Source: Endocalyx cinctus (Eukaryota; Ascomycota; Sordariomycetes; Amphisphaeriales; Apiosporaceae). Taken from it: a DNA stretch of 64,000 bases. Position numbers and translations under genes: made by a program. Shown piece by piece: positions 34,166 to 44,082 of this stretch (the stretch's first letter is position 1; the number at the start of each line of letters is the position of its first letter). The stretch covers positions 272,773-336,772 of the forward strand of contig BCKC01000011.1 in NCBI GenBank assembly GCA_001600455.1, written 5' to 3'. The notes below the pieces were generated by a model, which had not been told where the DNA came from, did no database searches, and worked only from the letters and a program-made list of their open reading frames with translations.

Positions 34166-35048
34166 CTTGGTAGCAATATTAATAAAAATATTGATGATAG
34201 AAGTAGTGAGGAACTTGATAACTCAACAGATATGATATTTTATTCGAAGTTGTAGTCTTTTCTGGCTATTTCTTGATTAAATTTGTAAAACTTGTTCTGT
34301 TACAACGATGACAACAACGTTGCGACCAACTACATACATTGTGTGGCAGTGCATAATGACGCAGAGCCGCTTACTAACACAGAGTCTATTGGTATTAGTT
34401 AGTTCTCAACAAGCCTGTATGTAGTTACTGAGTCTTCAGTTTTGTTCTGTTTCAATATTCCGGGCTAAAAATAATATAGTGAACTCTTTCCACGTCCTAG
34501 TTTAAACCTTGCCAGGAAAGAGTTATAAGGACAAATAGATTCTTGCGCGAAAATGGCTAGTATTTGGAAGTCAAAATTTATGAGGCAAATGACTACAAAC
34601 GAGGGTTAATACGAAAGGAAAGGGTGGGATCGCGATATCAGTTGAATCGTCCATTCTCTCAACTCCCTCTCCCGCTTGACAATATATGTATATAATTACC
34701 AGCACACAAAAACCCGATGGGACCATAAAAAGTCCGACAGGGGGTCAGGAAAAAAATCCAACATGGGAGAGGTAATAAATTGAATAGGAAGACGCATGCA
34801 TATCATGCGGCTTCGTTTGCTTAGGTGCCGGTGATGCCTATACTCTTAAACCTTCCTAGGCGCACAATGTGAACATTCCTGTAGATGATAGATCAAGCAG
34901 TACCTCCGTTTTCATAATATAATCACACCTAACCTAGTCTCGTAAACATTATGAACGCAAACCCGATCGGGAAAGGTTTCGTGTGGATCCGAAGGCAACA
35001 TCCGTTAATGATTAAAATGCTAAGCCATTACGTTTCCCAATGGCTCAC
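34166..35048. other. Intergenic region
   Basis: AT-rich, no gene. It is upstream of the secreted-protein gene and downstream of the DUF3176 gene, both on the minus strand. Confidence 0.4.
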
Positions 35049-36510
35049 TCAACTCTCTCTGGTAAATCCCACTAATCGGTTCCCTGACATATCCAACTCT
35101 ACGCGATATCTACCTATCTTCTCCTGCACCCCACCAAGTTTATCTATGCCTTCTATAGCGGCAGCTCTTACCTCGTCATCTAGTTGAAGATACAGTGGGA
35201 GAAGGGCGTCTGATTCGCATGGCTGAGCCTTGAGCTTGGCTGTATAGATTATCATAAACAGAAGATAAACTAGTGACAGGAGAACAAGGCTTGCCGGATA
35301 AGCAATCCATGACCACCTCACCACAATAACCACGCCGGTGGTATAAGTATTACCGTGATATCGCTCGCTATTATCGACCACGGTCTGGTTCAGGCGTACG
35401 TCATTCGTCATGCTCCTAGCAAGACGCGCGATCCACGATTCCGGGTCATCTAAGCTTCTCTGCATGCCCTCGGCAAAGTCCGTTGAAGCAGATATAACGC
35501 CGAGACCGCCGTCGGCGCTTACGTTCCCGATGAACGTATTATTGACGTACTGAGACATGCTGAGCAGCTGTGAGTTTGGCAATCCATAGCTGTCAGACGG
35601 GTTGACGTGCATGACATCCGGGATGTCTACAAAAGTGATGTTACCGTTTTCCGTCCCTGGTGCGAGGGCAATAGCTCTGTTCCAGGACAGAACGACAGTG
35701 TCTAGAGTTCTTCCCAGTCTCACCTCGACGTCGTGTAGTTGAAGACAATACCAGAGCGCGCACTCCGTAGCGACAGAAGCGTTCAGCCCGGAAGTCGAAG
35801 TTTGACTTGCGGAAAGTCCTAGAGCGGCGAACGAACCGATCAGGTTCGGAGAGTTCCATCCGATATCGTCTAGGTCCTTGAACACTCGTCCCGTACCAGG
35901 ACCTATCTCGAAGACCATGCCGAAATCCAACTATCCGGAGTCGCAAAATTGCCTCAGCAATGTCAACGAGCCGCTCGTGATGATACAGATAGTACCAGAA
36001 CTACCAGAAGGCTTCCTGGTAATGCTGATCTCGCTCGTTAAGTTCTTGCATGCTCTGCAAACCCCCATTGTTGGAATGGTGGGCCATGTACAGTTTCCCG
36101 TTGGGCAGTTCGCTTCCGGATACGCTATCAATGACGACATGAATCCGTTATACGTGGCTAGCTTAGTCGAAGAGGTTGGATTGTCTGGCCTGGTGGTTAG
36201 TATATTCTCGTTTTAAACTAATTAAGGAGCTAATTTCCGTACATGCACCACCATATCCATCCACAGTGTTCACATAGATACTCCTTGGAACCGAAGCTAA
36301 TTGTGTAGGTACTTCGCTTTTCACCTGCCTGGTTTCGAAAGTGACCAACTGTTGCGTGAAAGTGCTGAATGCTATGGCCAGAATTGTCAAAGCAGCGCCG
36401 AGGCAGCTGAAATGGCTGGGTTAATATTAGAATTGGTGTAGTCAGATTTCTCAGAGAGTGAACCGACATGGTCTTCACTTACGTGATTTTGAAGTCCCAT
36501 AACAAAATTG
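35049..36510 (-). pseudogene. DUF3176 membrane protein gene with an in-frame TAG and missing 5' end
   Basis: Blocks 36510-36483, 36406-36243 and 36184-35049 splice in frame (branch TACTAAC before 36184). Landmarks of the fungal DUF3176 family are present: LLWDFKIT, then CLGAALTILAIAFSTFTQQ, ATYNGFMSS, CPTGNCTWPTIPTMGVC, ECALWYCLQLH and the C-terminal helix WSWIAYPASLVLLSLVYLL. A large extracellular domain lies between the membrane segments. TAG at 35931-35933 interrupts the frame; no GT-AG intron that removes it keeps frame. The usual N-terminal helices were not found upstream of 36510. Sequence past the stop is undamaged for 293 codons, so inactivation is recent, or a sequencing error or stop readthrough applies. 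Confidence 0.75.
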
Positions 36511-37039
36511 CTAGATTTAAGTGTCACAAAACTTAGGTATGCTAACCGACAAAACAGGGAAAGGTGGGGGCAGGTTGGATTCTCAAATGAAGGTGCAGCG
36601 ACAGCGCACTTAGCTCCAATTCCAGCCTGTATTTTCGCCCCTTTACGCCCCATCCCAAAAAGACGATCAGCATCATTATATAAATACGATCAGCCCCAGT
36701 GTACTTGCGATGTTTCGTCATTATATATAATTTCCTTGACCTTTCTCGTTAAAGATATATAGTTACAACATTGAAAAGACTGGTCCTACGTTGCAAAGTT
36801 GATTGGATGATGGTGTGCACGGTAGGTGATCATTACTATTACTACCCATACCTTCCTACATTAGACTACTTTCATATGTTACGGCTGCATCTCGCTGATT
36901 GTCAGATATAGACTTTCATCTCTACCCAATGGTGGAGGTGTGTTCTCGGAGCCCTCGCACGATGCATGGTATTGAGTAGCAGCCACTCCCTTATCCAGCT
37001 ACTTAAATAGTGCCGATAAAGCGAATACTTATCAGGCGT
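36511..37039. other. Intergenic region
   Basis: Short antisense frames only. The missing 5' exons of the DUF3176 gene would be expected here but no hydrophobic exon with proper splice sites was found. Confidence 0.4.
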
Positions 37040-37924
37040 ATCTTCCCTCAGAGCCAGCATCTGTACTAGGCTGCACCTACCAATTTCAGTTGTGCAATAA
37101 TGTATACGGGAATCAAACATGTGGCCCTTTAGCTAGTATACGGGGTGCTGTTGCTGGTGCTGTGTCCCTGTTTGATACAAACTAATTACATCGACTTCGC
37201 AGCCAACAATGCCACCACAGGGCAAGCCGCTATCTTCACCTATCCTGTTCAAGCTACTTCTGATGTTTCGATTTACGGTATAGTCAGCAAGCTTGGGCCA
37301 TTTAGTTTGATGTCACAAAGATATATATCTATGAGACATCAAAATATCTAAGAAGCGGACCAATGGCAACTCGATGTGGCACATTGGTGGGATATATCGA
37401 TGGCTGCCCGACAAGCATCGTTCTTGGAATAAGCCTACGGCCCTACTGAGACAGCTACACGAGCTTAACGCATCAACTTCACTACCCTAGAATTACAGAA
37501 GCTATGTAATAACCAGGTAAGTGCAAGATATCCGAGAATTCCTATATATGGCATTTTCAGAATGATGGGTGTTAACACGTGATAGAAAATTCGGTCTACT
37601 GCATATCAGTCTTTTAGCGTCTTCGGCCTTGCCTTCAATTTCTCGGTCGGCGTTTCTTCGATGATTACCTCCTATTTATTGGAACCGGTATCAGCTTTTC
37701 TTTTCAAAACAAAGGGATACAAACGGTACGAGTACCTGAAGTGGATAAGCAACGCAACTTTACAGCTACAACGCTTAGCACATGAAGAACTGGGCTTTGG
37801 CACCTGGTCTGGCTGTGACAGAACCGTCCAGACCACTAAGACGAACGAGCTTTTGGGGCTTCTGGACATCACAAATTCGGATCACCCTATCCTTCGACCC
37901 CAAACTCCGCACAATGACTCTTGA
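37040..37924 (+). pseudogene. Broken fungal ectodomain membrane protein gene, C-terminal half
   Basis: Plus-strand pieces: EPASVLGCTYQFQLCNNVYG, GPLASIRGAVAGAVSLFDTN, then in another frame WQLDVAHWWDISMAARQAS and AYGPTETATRA, each followed by TAA. Next is LELQKLCNNQ ending at a GTAAGT donor near 37516, and a final exon SVFGLAFNFSVGVSSMITSY, LEPVSAFLFKTKGYKRYEYL and ATLQLQRLAHEELGFGTWS. I recognise this as the usual C-terminal part of a family of fungal surface proteins with a Cys-bearing ectodomain, one helix and a conserved cytoplasmic LQRLA.E motif. Several stops and frame changes make it non-functional. A frame at 37782-38180 continues a Ser/Thr-rich tail and may belong to it. Confidence 0.65.
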
Positions 37925-38590
37925 AGATCCTCAGAGCTCTTTCGAGTCATCGAATATCGCCCAGATTCCCACATCGACAGAAAGTGTGTCGAATGAGACT
38001 GTTGTGTCTGGCAACCAGACATCGCTGACTATGGAGCTAGCTACGGTCTCCGGGGAGATTACAGAGATATTTCTTCATCCAGAGACGTCCGAAGCAACCA
38101 CCGCATCACAAGGTAATAATTTTTTGTCGCAAGACACGGAAATTACGCCGGTGAGAGTAAGCCGATCATATAGTTTATAAGACAACCCCCCTGCCAATGC
38201 GTCACCACTTCAAATACAATTTAACCCATAAATACGTAAGGGTATAATCAACCTTACCTACCTGCCTACTTATGTACCTAACCACCCAGCCACCCTTTTA
38301 CTTTTCACTATTTTCCGCCCGACTATCATAAATCTAAATATTCTTGTCAATCCGACCTTTTTCATATCCACTAGGAAATATATAGAACAATTTGATTACC
38401 CTCCCTTCTCTATCAATCCAGACCAGGCTAGCACATTTAACAATATTTAAGGAATATTGCAATCATGGCTCTACGAACATATTCATCTAAGCACTTTGCA
38501 TACAAACGATGTGTACTTGGTATGGAAGCCTCCAAAGTTGGAAGATTTGGGATCCAGAAATCGCCTCTCTTCGGGTTTCCCTATCAACAG

Positions 38591-38727
38591 GCGGTGGAAC
38601 GCTCGGCTGTGTCGCCCAGGCCAACCTGATCTGCTACCAGGTCCGGGAGCGCAACAACAACCTCTGCCGCGCCAACGCGCCCGGCGGTGGCCTCTTCGAT
38701 GGCGACAAGATCATCCACAGAATCTAG
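38591..38727 (+). CDS. Last exon of a possible small Cys-containing protein (partial)
   Basis: A strongly GC3-biased frame follows the acceptor TATCAACAG and encodes GGTLGCVAQANLICYQ, NNNLCRANAPGGGL and the end DKIIHRI. The codon bias stands out against AT-rich flanks and argues for real coding history. No first exon with ATG and signal peptide could be fixed; ATG at 38464 is possible but gives no secretion signal. Family not recognised. Confidence 0.3.
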
Positions 38728-39200
38728 GACGGGCTAAGGTCAACTAAGCGGGTCTGCTTATGAAGCATTGTGTATTTTAGGGGAGAGGAGTGGAGAAGGG
38801 GAGGAGTGTGGTGGCTAGGAAGTTCTTATATATAATTTTCCCAGAACCCAAAGTAATACTATTTATGGCCCACCTGGTCGTCTTTCTGCCTACTAAGTAA
38901 ATTGAAAGCATGGTTGATATGCCGCTGTGCTAAACGGTATCTCAGAGAGATGCTGGAAATTCAGTGGTTGAGAAAATGGCTGGTCAGATTCTCTCTCTCT
39001 CTACACCCGTGCAAATAGGCGCTATGATTGGCATGCCGTACTAAGTGGCTCTTTAGGACAGAGTGCCTCATTCCACTCGGCATTGAATCGGTGAGGACAT
39101 GGGTAGCGAAGCTCGAGCACATTGTGCCGCAAGTGGTGTTGCGGCTAAATTTGACCACCACTTGCGGCTAAATTTGACGGCGCGTTTGTCGCCAGATCGG
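38728..39200. other. Intergenic, with a 12-bp hairpin
   Basis: No gene. A perfect 12-bp inverted repeat (39127-39138 and 39156-39167, CCGCAAGTGGTG) lies just past the HET gene stop. Its right arm is part of a direct repeat (TTGCGGCTAAATTTGAC twice). It could be a transcript-end structure or an element terminus. Confidence 0.5.
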
Positions 39201-40898
39201 TTAGCCGAGGTAAATCTGGAATTCCTGGGGGCAGTCTTTCCACCAGATCAGACTTCCGACCTCGCCCAGGCCTACACGGCGGTATCGATGGGGGCCCACC
39301 TGATCGGGATCTTTTTCGAGTATCAAGTAGTGAATAGTCTTCACGCTCGTCCTAAAGACATAGTCTGTTTCCTCGGAGCAGCGAAAATCTTCTTTATCGT
39401 ACCAGGCCACCGGAGCTAAAACTAAAGACGGAAAACGAAGCCGGCCGGATCGGACCCCGTCCAGGTTGACGTATTGAGAGAAATGAGGCGATTTACAAAC
39501 TAAAAAGCACGGTCGGTCTGAAGGCGTCGAGCGACCCGAGCCGAGATACTGCACCTCGACATCGTGGAGGAAGAGGAGGCGAGCTTTTAGGGGTAGCATA
39601 GCATTATGAGGATCTAAGATCCCGCTGAATACGCCCTCGGGCTTATCGACCTTTTGAACGACATCTACAAGAGGCTGAGAACGCTCGAGATATTCTGGGT
39701 ACTTGATTACCCCTGTCCAAACTGCCCACGACCAAGAGGGGCATCGGTAACCCCGTCGATAAGCATCATGAATTCGGCGAGGTATCGCTCCTATGGCCGT
39801 CCACAATAGTCCTTGGTGTACCGATTTGCTCCAGATTCCAAACAGGAATCGGCCGCATCTTTGATACTCTTCGAATTTATTTGCCAGACCGGTAACGGCG
39901 GGCAATCGATCAATGTCGTAGGTCAACTCGCAGCCGCTAAAGAGCTCCATCAATCGATACCAGTGTACCGCACCCTGGGAAGACTCGTATATGCTACGTT
40001 TATCTTCAATGATGGGTGAATATCCGTACGGTCGTACGAGACGCTTTCCATCTTCGACCCATACGCCTTTTGCATCCTCGATATACAGTCGACTGGGGGT
40101 GAAATGTAATGATCTTTGAGAAAGGATGCGCTCTTGGAATACCCAGCCGCGCCGCGAGAGCTCGCTTGCATTTACATGGTTATGAAAGGCAGAGGTATCC
40201 TGGTGACCATTCGTAGGCATTAGAGAGCGTGGGTGCGACGGCTCGACTTGCCCAAGATACTCGGGGTCTGAATGTGCGGCGACTGCACAGGTTGCGTTGT
40301 AATAGATCTCCGACATGCGCGGCGATTCTTGCAGCCAATCCTCCACACTATCCTGAATGATACAGAGCGAGTCGATCCATAAGTAATCGCAGCCGAGCGC
40401 CTGCGTGATGCGAACTGCGTCTATGTATTCGTCGGGTAGAGAATGGACTGGAATGCCTCTCTTGAAGGCCGCTAGAGTCTTGTTCGTCAGCAGGATGTTA
40501 TCCTGGTCTGTCCATCGATGACTAAGGGTACAATATCGTCCAACAGAATCGCTAGAGGGTTCTACGACGCGAACTAAAGAGAAGGCGGAGAGGAGACTGA
40601 GGTCAAGAACCCTGGTCGGCAGTCGAGGCAGAGATGGGATGAGGCAAGGCTTGCTTTGGGGACCATGTTTGGATTTTGGATCCAAGAGATTGGCATCAAG
40701 CCAGACGCGGATATGAGCAAGTCTTCTTCTGGCAGGATTTACCCATAATATCCCTTTGGCAAACAGCCACGTATATCTAATGGGTTTTGGGAGACCAATG
40801 ATCTTATCGCGACATTCTGGGCAAGCCAGGATATGCTTCATGGATAGTCTACGATGTGCGGGGAGAGATACATAGTGCCTAGATACTTCGGTCTTCAT
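39201..40898 (-). CDS. HET-domain protein, single exon (565 aa)
   Basis: An uninterrupted frame of 565 codons from ATG 40898. The HET domain (about residues 120-270) has all three signature blocks: YCTLSHRWTD (122-131), DYLWIDSLCIIQDS (171-184) followed by EDWLQES and MSEIYYNATCAVAAHSD, and RRGWVFQERILSQRSLHF. An N-terminal extension holds CPECR and KGILWVNP segments. The C-terminal 290 residues are the variable region usual in these genes. HET proteins trigger heterokaryon incompatibility cell death after non-self contact; most family members have no tested role. The NLR gene 3 kb away makes this a plausible recognition locus. No damage seen. Confidence 0.93.
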   Translation of the reverse strand: MKTEVSRHYVSLPAHRRLSMKHILACPECRDKIIGLPKPIRYTWLFAKGILWVNPARRRLAHIRVWLDANLLDPKSKHGPQSKPCLIPSLPRLPTRVLDLSLLSAFSLVRVVEPSSDSVGRYCTLSHRWTDQDNILLTNKTLAAFKRGIPVHSLPDEYIDAVRITQALGCDYLWIDSLCIIQDSVEDWLQESPRMSEIYYNATCAVAAHSDPEYLGQVEPSHPRSLMPTNGHQDTSAFHNHVNASELSRRGWVFQERILSQRSLHFTPSRLYIEDAKGVWVEDGKRLVRPYGYSPIIEDKRSIYESSQGAVHWYRLMELFSGCELTYDIDRLPAVTGLANKFEEYQRCGRFLFGIWSKSVHQGLLWTAIGAIPRRIHDAYRRGYRCPSWSWAVWTGVIKYPEYLERSQPLVDVVQKVDKPEGVFSGILDPHNAMLPLKARLLFLHDVEVQYLGSGRSTPSDRPCFLVCKSPHFSQYVNLDGVRSGRLRFPSLVLAPVAWYDKEDFRCSEETDYVFRTSVKTIHYLILEKDPDQVGPHRYRRVGLGEVGSLIWWKDCPQEFQIYLG

Positions 40899-42702
40899 TA
40901 GAAATGCTTGGGGTCGGTGCCCAGATAACTTCTAAGTACGTGAAAAGGATAATCCTAATGTCGACACGAAATCACATAACGGGGATGCAGTGATATATAA
41001 AGACAGCTGACATGAAATAATGCTGTGTAATGACTTGAATCGGCTGTAGCGTCTATTGATTATGTAATAAAGCGGAGCACAGATTGATATGGACCTCGGG
41101 ATACTACAACCCCTACTAACTTCCAAGGTTGTTAGCTGCCAGCAGCTGGTAGCAGTTACGCTGTTACCCCGCCAGCCCGCCTTAGTATGCCTGAGTTTAC
41201 GAAGGGTCTTCTACGGAACCATCTTTAAAAACCCCTGTCGTTTTCTTATCTTATCTTTTCCGTGTAACACAGTAAAAATTGTAAATTCAGGACGTTCTAT
41301 GGGCTGTGCTGCACACCATGGTAGTGAGCATGGGTAAATGCCACTCCCAATGGTTTGTCTGCCAACATTCATAGTGTACCATGCTCGACTATTCTGTTTC
41401 TAATTTCTTGCCTCATCGACCCTAAGGTTGCAAATGTATATTAAGGCGATGTCGAAGAAATATTATAGGTTGTGCATTCGGTCATTAAGTCTTTTCCAAG
41501 CTCGACTTTTACTCAATTATAGTCGGGGGTCGTAGCGGTTCACTTCCACTTTCAGCTGCAAGCTCACCTCCCGTATAATACTTAGCTGTTGGTAGGCGGG
41601 TACTTATAAGTCACTATAAATATAAACACAGTCTTAATCGTTCTTAGGGACATGGCATCAATAAGCTCGAGTAGGTCAATCGGTTAATATTTACCCGTGG
41701 ACATATCTACCACTGTCTGTGTGCTACGCACACAACATTAATCAATCAACTTTACAACTCTCACAAATCCGGACTTCGGTAGCTTATTTTGATCAGCGAA
41801 AGGCTTGGCTGACATAATTAAATGCTGACTTATATACAGAGTGAAGCCAACAGAGTGGCAAAAAAGGGGAACAGATCCCACAGCTTGACATCTGAGTTGG
41901 GAAGGATTCTTCTACGCAAAGGAGCGACAAAAATATCGTCATATAGGTTCTAATTACCCATCCATCCTCCATCTCCTCTAGTTATCATTGAAATCAACAT
42001 CTTACCCCAAACAAAATCCATTAATTATTTTTAATTTGAAAAGTGACCAGCTTCTCTTCTATGAATCACCCATGATCAAAGTCCCTTTTACCATATGATC
42101 TTTTTTTCTCTCGGTATTCATTTTTATATCCTTGCTAGAACTAGCTCGCTGCTTTGCCAAACTTTGATCGAGGCTGTCTATATTATAGTATATTTTTAAA
42201 TATATACTATAACATAATTATATGAGGTTACTATAGACAAAAGTTTTAGCGTAGACCTCTGTAATTATTACTTATATTTAACAATATATAGTAATAGTAA
42301 TTGGGTAGCATTAATCTATGATGTTGACGAATTAGTGTAGTCGCTCGACTTACAGGGTAAAGCTAAAACAACTTCGGCCCCGAGCTGAACTCGGGGCGGC
42401 TTCATAAAGATTTTGCCGGTCAGCCTACCAGTTCCTTCAGAGGGCGTAGGATCGGCCCAGCTTTAGCCATTAGGCACCTATCAAAATTTTCAACTTCTAC
42501 TTTAATGTATGCTCGAGTAACACTTTTTCACTTTTCATTCGAGCTCGAGGATCAACTTCATCTTCTTTTTGACAATTATTACCCCAAAAACACGAGCTCC
42601 CGACTCCCCCTAATATTCTTTATCCGGGCGCACGTCGTCGGCGGCGGTCTCATTGTAATCTCGGATCCAGATGACAGAATTCTCTAACTCACGATTGCCA
42701 AA
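40899..42702. other. Intergenic AT-rich region with a small inverted-repeat element
   Basis: No gene. Contains the element at 41190-41291, an AT hairpin around 42182-42212 (TATAGTATAT and its complement), and the promoter side of the protease-like gene. Confidence 0.5.
41190..41291. mobile_element. Small MITE-like element, copy 1
   Basis: Starts CCTGAGTTTAC and ends GTAAATTCAGG, an 11-bp terminal inverted repeat with one mismatch. The interior (GAAGGGTCTTCTACGGAACC, TTTAAAAACCCCTG, CACAGTAAAAATT) is nearly identical to 62930-63041, which has 10 extra bases. Flanking GACGTTCTNTGGGCTG is shared too, so the true unit may be larger. No coding capacity. Confidence 0.65.
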
Positions 42703-43941
42703 ATGATCCCACCGTTCTCCAACTTCGTAAAGTCTCTCACGTCAGCACTTATCATTTCCCAATTGGTTTGTGCCACGTCTGGATCGCAACCACGAGCTGC
42801 GCGCTGGTCCGATGCATCGCTAGGCCCGGACGGACCGTGGAACGCGTTAGTCGTACAGATGGGAGGAAGTCAAGAGGTGACGGTATACCCGGGCAAAATG
42901 TGGGAGTCGTACTTTCTAGACAGCAACTACTGCGATAATACCGTCAAACCAGGGGGGAAATGCTACACTGAAAATGCTGGCGCTATATACGACGACACAA
43001 CCGGAACCGGGAAAGACCCAGGGATCTTATATTCGCCGAATGACTTCTTCACCGACAGTATGGTGGCAACTGGCAACTCGACCCAGCGCTATACGGATAG
43101 AGTGAACATAGACACTGACGACACAGTTTACTCGGTCACGAGGGTTGATAATTTGGACATGGTCTTGATGAGCGACGCCAAGTTGCAGTATCCGAACGGG
43201 AATGATTATCCTCTATTCGCCGGCTGTCTTAGCTTTGGCGCAGCCCCTGGCATAGTGAATCATACATTTAGAGTGGACCCGGATACCTCCGAAAACGGCA
43301 TAAATAACAGCCTGCTCGCGGGTGATTTGTTCAAGCAGGGATCGATCGAGTCTCAGTCCTTTGGGATGCATATCGGATCAGCCAAGCCCACCAAAATCCC
43401 CGGATCACTCTATTTTGGTGGGTATGATCGAAACAGGGCCGTCAGTGATATGCTAGCTGTGCCAATGAACCAGCCGTATGAGGAATTTGGGGATGCCCCC
43501 TTGATGGACATCAGCATCGACGTTGTGAATGGAAATTCACCATTCAACTGGACGACCAAAGACGGCTTGTTGGCACCCGAAAACTCGTCAATGGTAAATA
43601 GACTATATGTGACTATTGACGCTTGTTCTCCCTACCTGAACCTGCCAAAGAGCACGTGTGACGTAATCGCCGCGGAGTTACCAGTCAGCTACGACGAAGG
43701 CCTCGGCATTTACCTGTGGAACACGGAATCTCCGCAGTACAACCAGATAGTGCGGTCGGCGTCGACGCTTAAGTTCACCTTCATGGATCCGGATGATAAC
43801 ACGAGGAAGGTGAACGTCTCGGTTCCGTTTATGCACCTCAACCTAACACTAGAGGCGCCTCTAGTCGAGACGGAGACGCCGTATTTCCCCTGTAACGCGG
43901 CCTCTAACGGTAAATATGCGCTCGGCCGTGCGTTTCTCTAG
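42703..43941 (+). CDS. Pepsin-like (A1 family) protein, catalytically atypical and C-terminally truncated (412 aa)
   Basis: Single exon from ATG 42703 with a signal peptide (MIPPFSNFVKSLTSALIISQ). It shows the fold landmarks of a subgroup of fungal pepsin-like secreted proteins: WNALVVQMGGSQEV, FFTDSMVATGNSTQ, LFAGCLSFGAAPG, GSLYFGGYDRNR and ALGRAFL. The first catalytic DTG is not found where expected (YPGKMWESYFLDSNYC), and the second is DAC in VTIDACSPYLNLP, so proteolysis is unlikely. The protein ends at TAG right after GRAFL, where relatives continue with QAAF.GVNW and a membrane anchor; CAG to TAG would explain it. No homologous continuation follows. Probably a recently truncated surface protein. 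Confidence 0.7.
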   Translation: MIPPFSNFVKSLTSALIISQLVCATSGSQPRAARWSDASLGPDGPWNALVVQMGGSQEVTVYPGKMWESYFLDSNYCDNTVKPGGKCYTENAGAIYDDTTGTGKDPGILYSPNDFFTDSMVATGNSTQRYTDRVNIDTDDTVYSVTRVDNLDMVLMSDAKLQYPNGNDYPLFAGCLSFGAAPGIVNHTFRVDPDTSENGINNSLLAGDLFKQGSIESQSFGMHIGSAKPTKIPGSLYFGGYDRNRAVSDMLAVPMNQPYEEFGDAPLMDISIDVVNGNSPFNWTTKDGLLAPENSSMVNRLYVTIDACSPYLNLPKSTCDVIAAELPVSYDEGLGIYLWNTESPQYNQIVRSASTLKFTFMDPDDNTRKVNVSVPFMHLNLTLEAPLVETETPYFPCNAASNGKYALGRAFL

Positions 43942-44082
43942 TTAATTAAGATATTATTGTTAAAGAAAAGAAAAAAAAAAACAAATGATGGGAGTATTAA
44001 GAATTTACTTATAAACGCGTGTCAGATGTAAGCTGGTAGGGATGGCGCGTTACCAGGGTGGCGCGTTATCAGGGGGAGGGAC

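Noticed and set aside
33657..34235. 192-codon plus-strand frame
   Set aside because: Antisense to the secreted-protein gene; no motif and it crosses that gene's start.
35878..36216. 112-codon plus-strand frame
   Set aside because: Antisense to the DUF3176 gene; the minus strand carries the conserved cysteines and helices.
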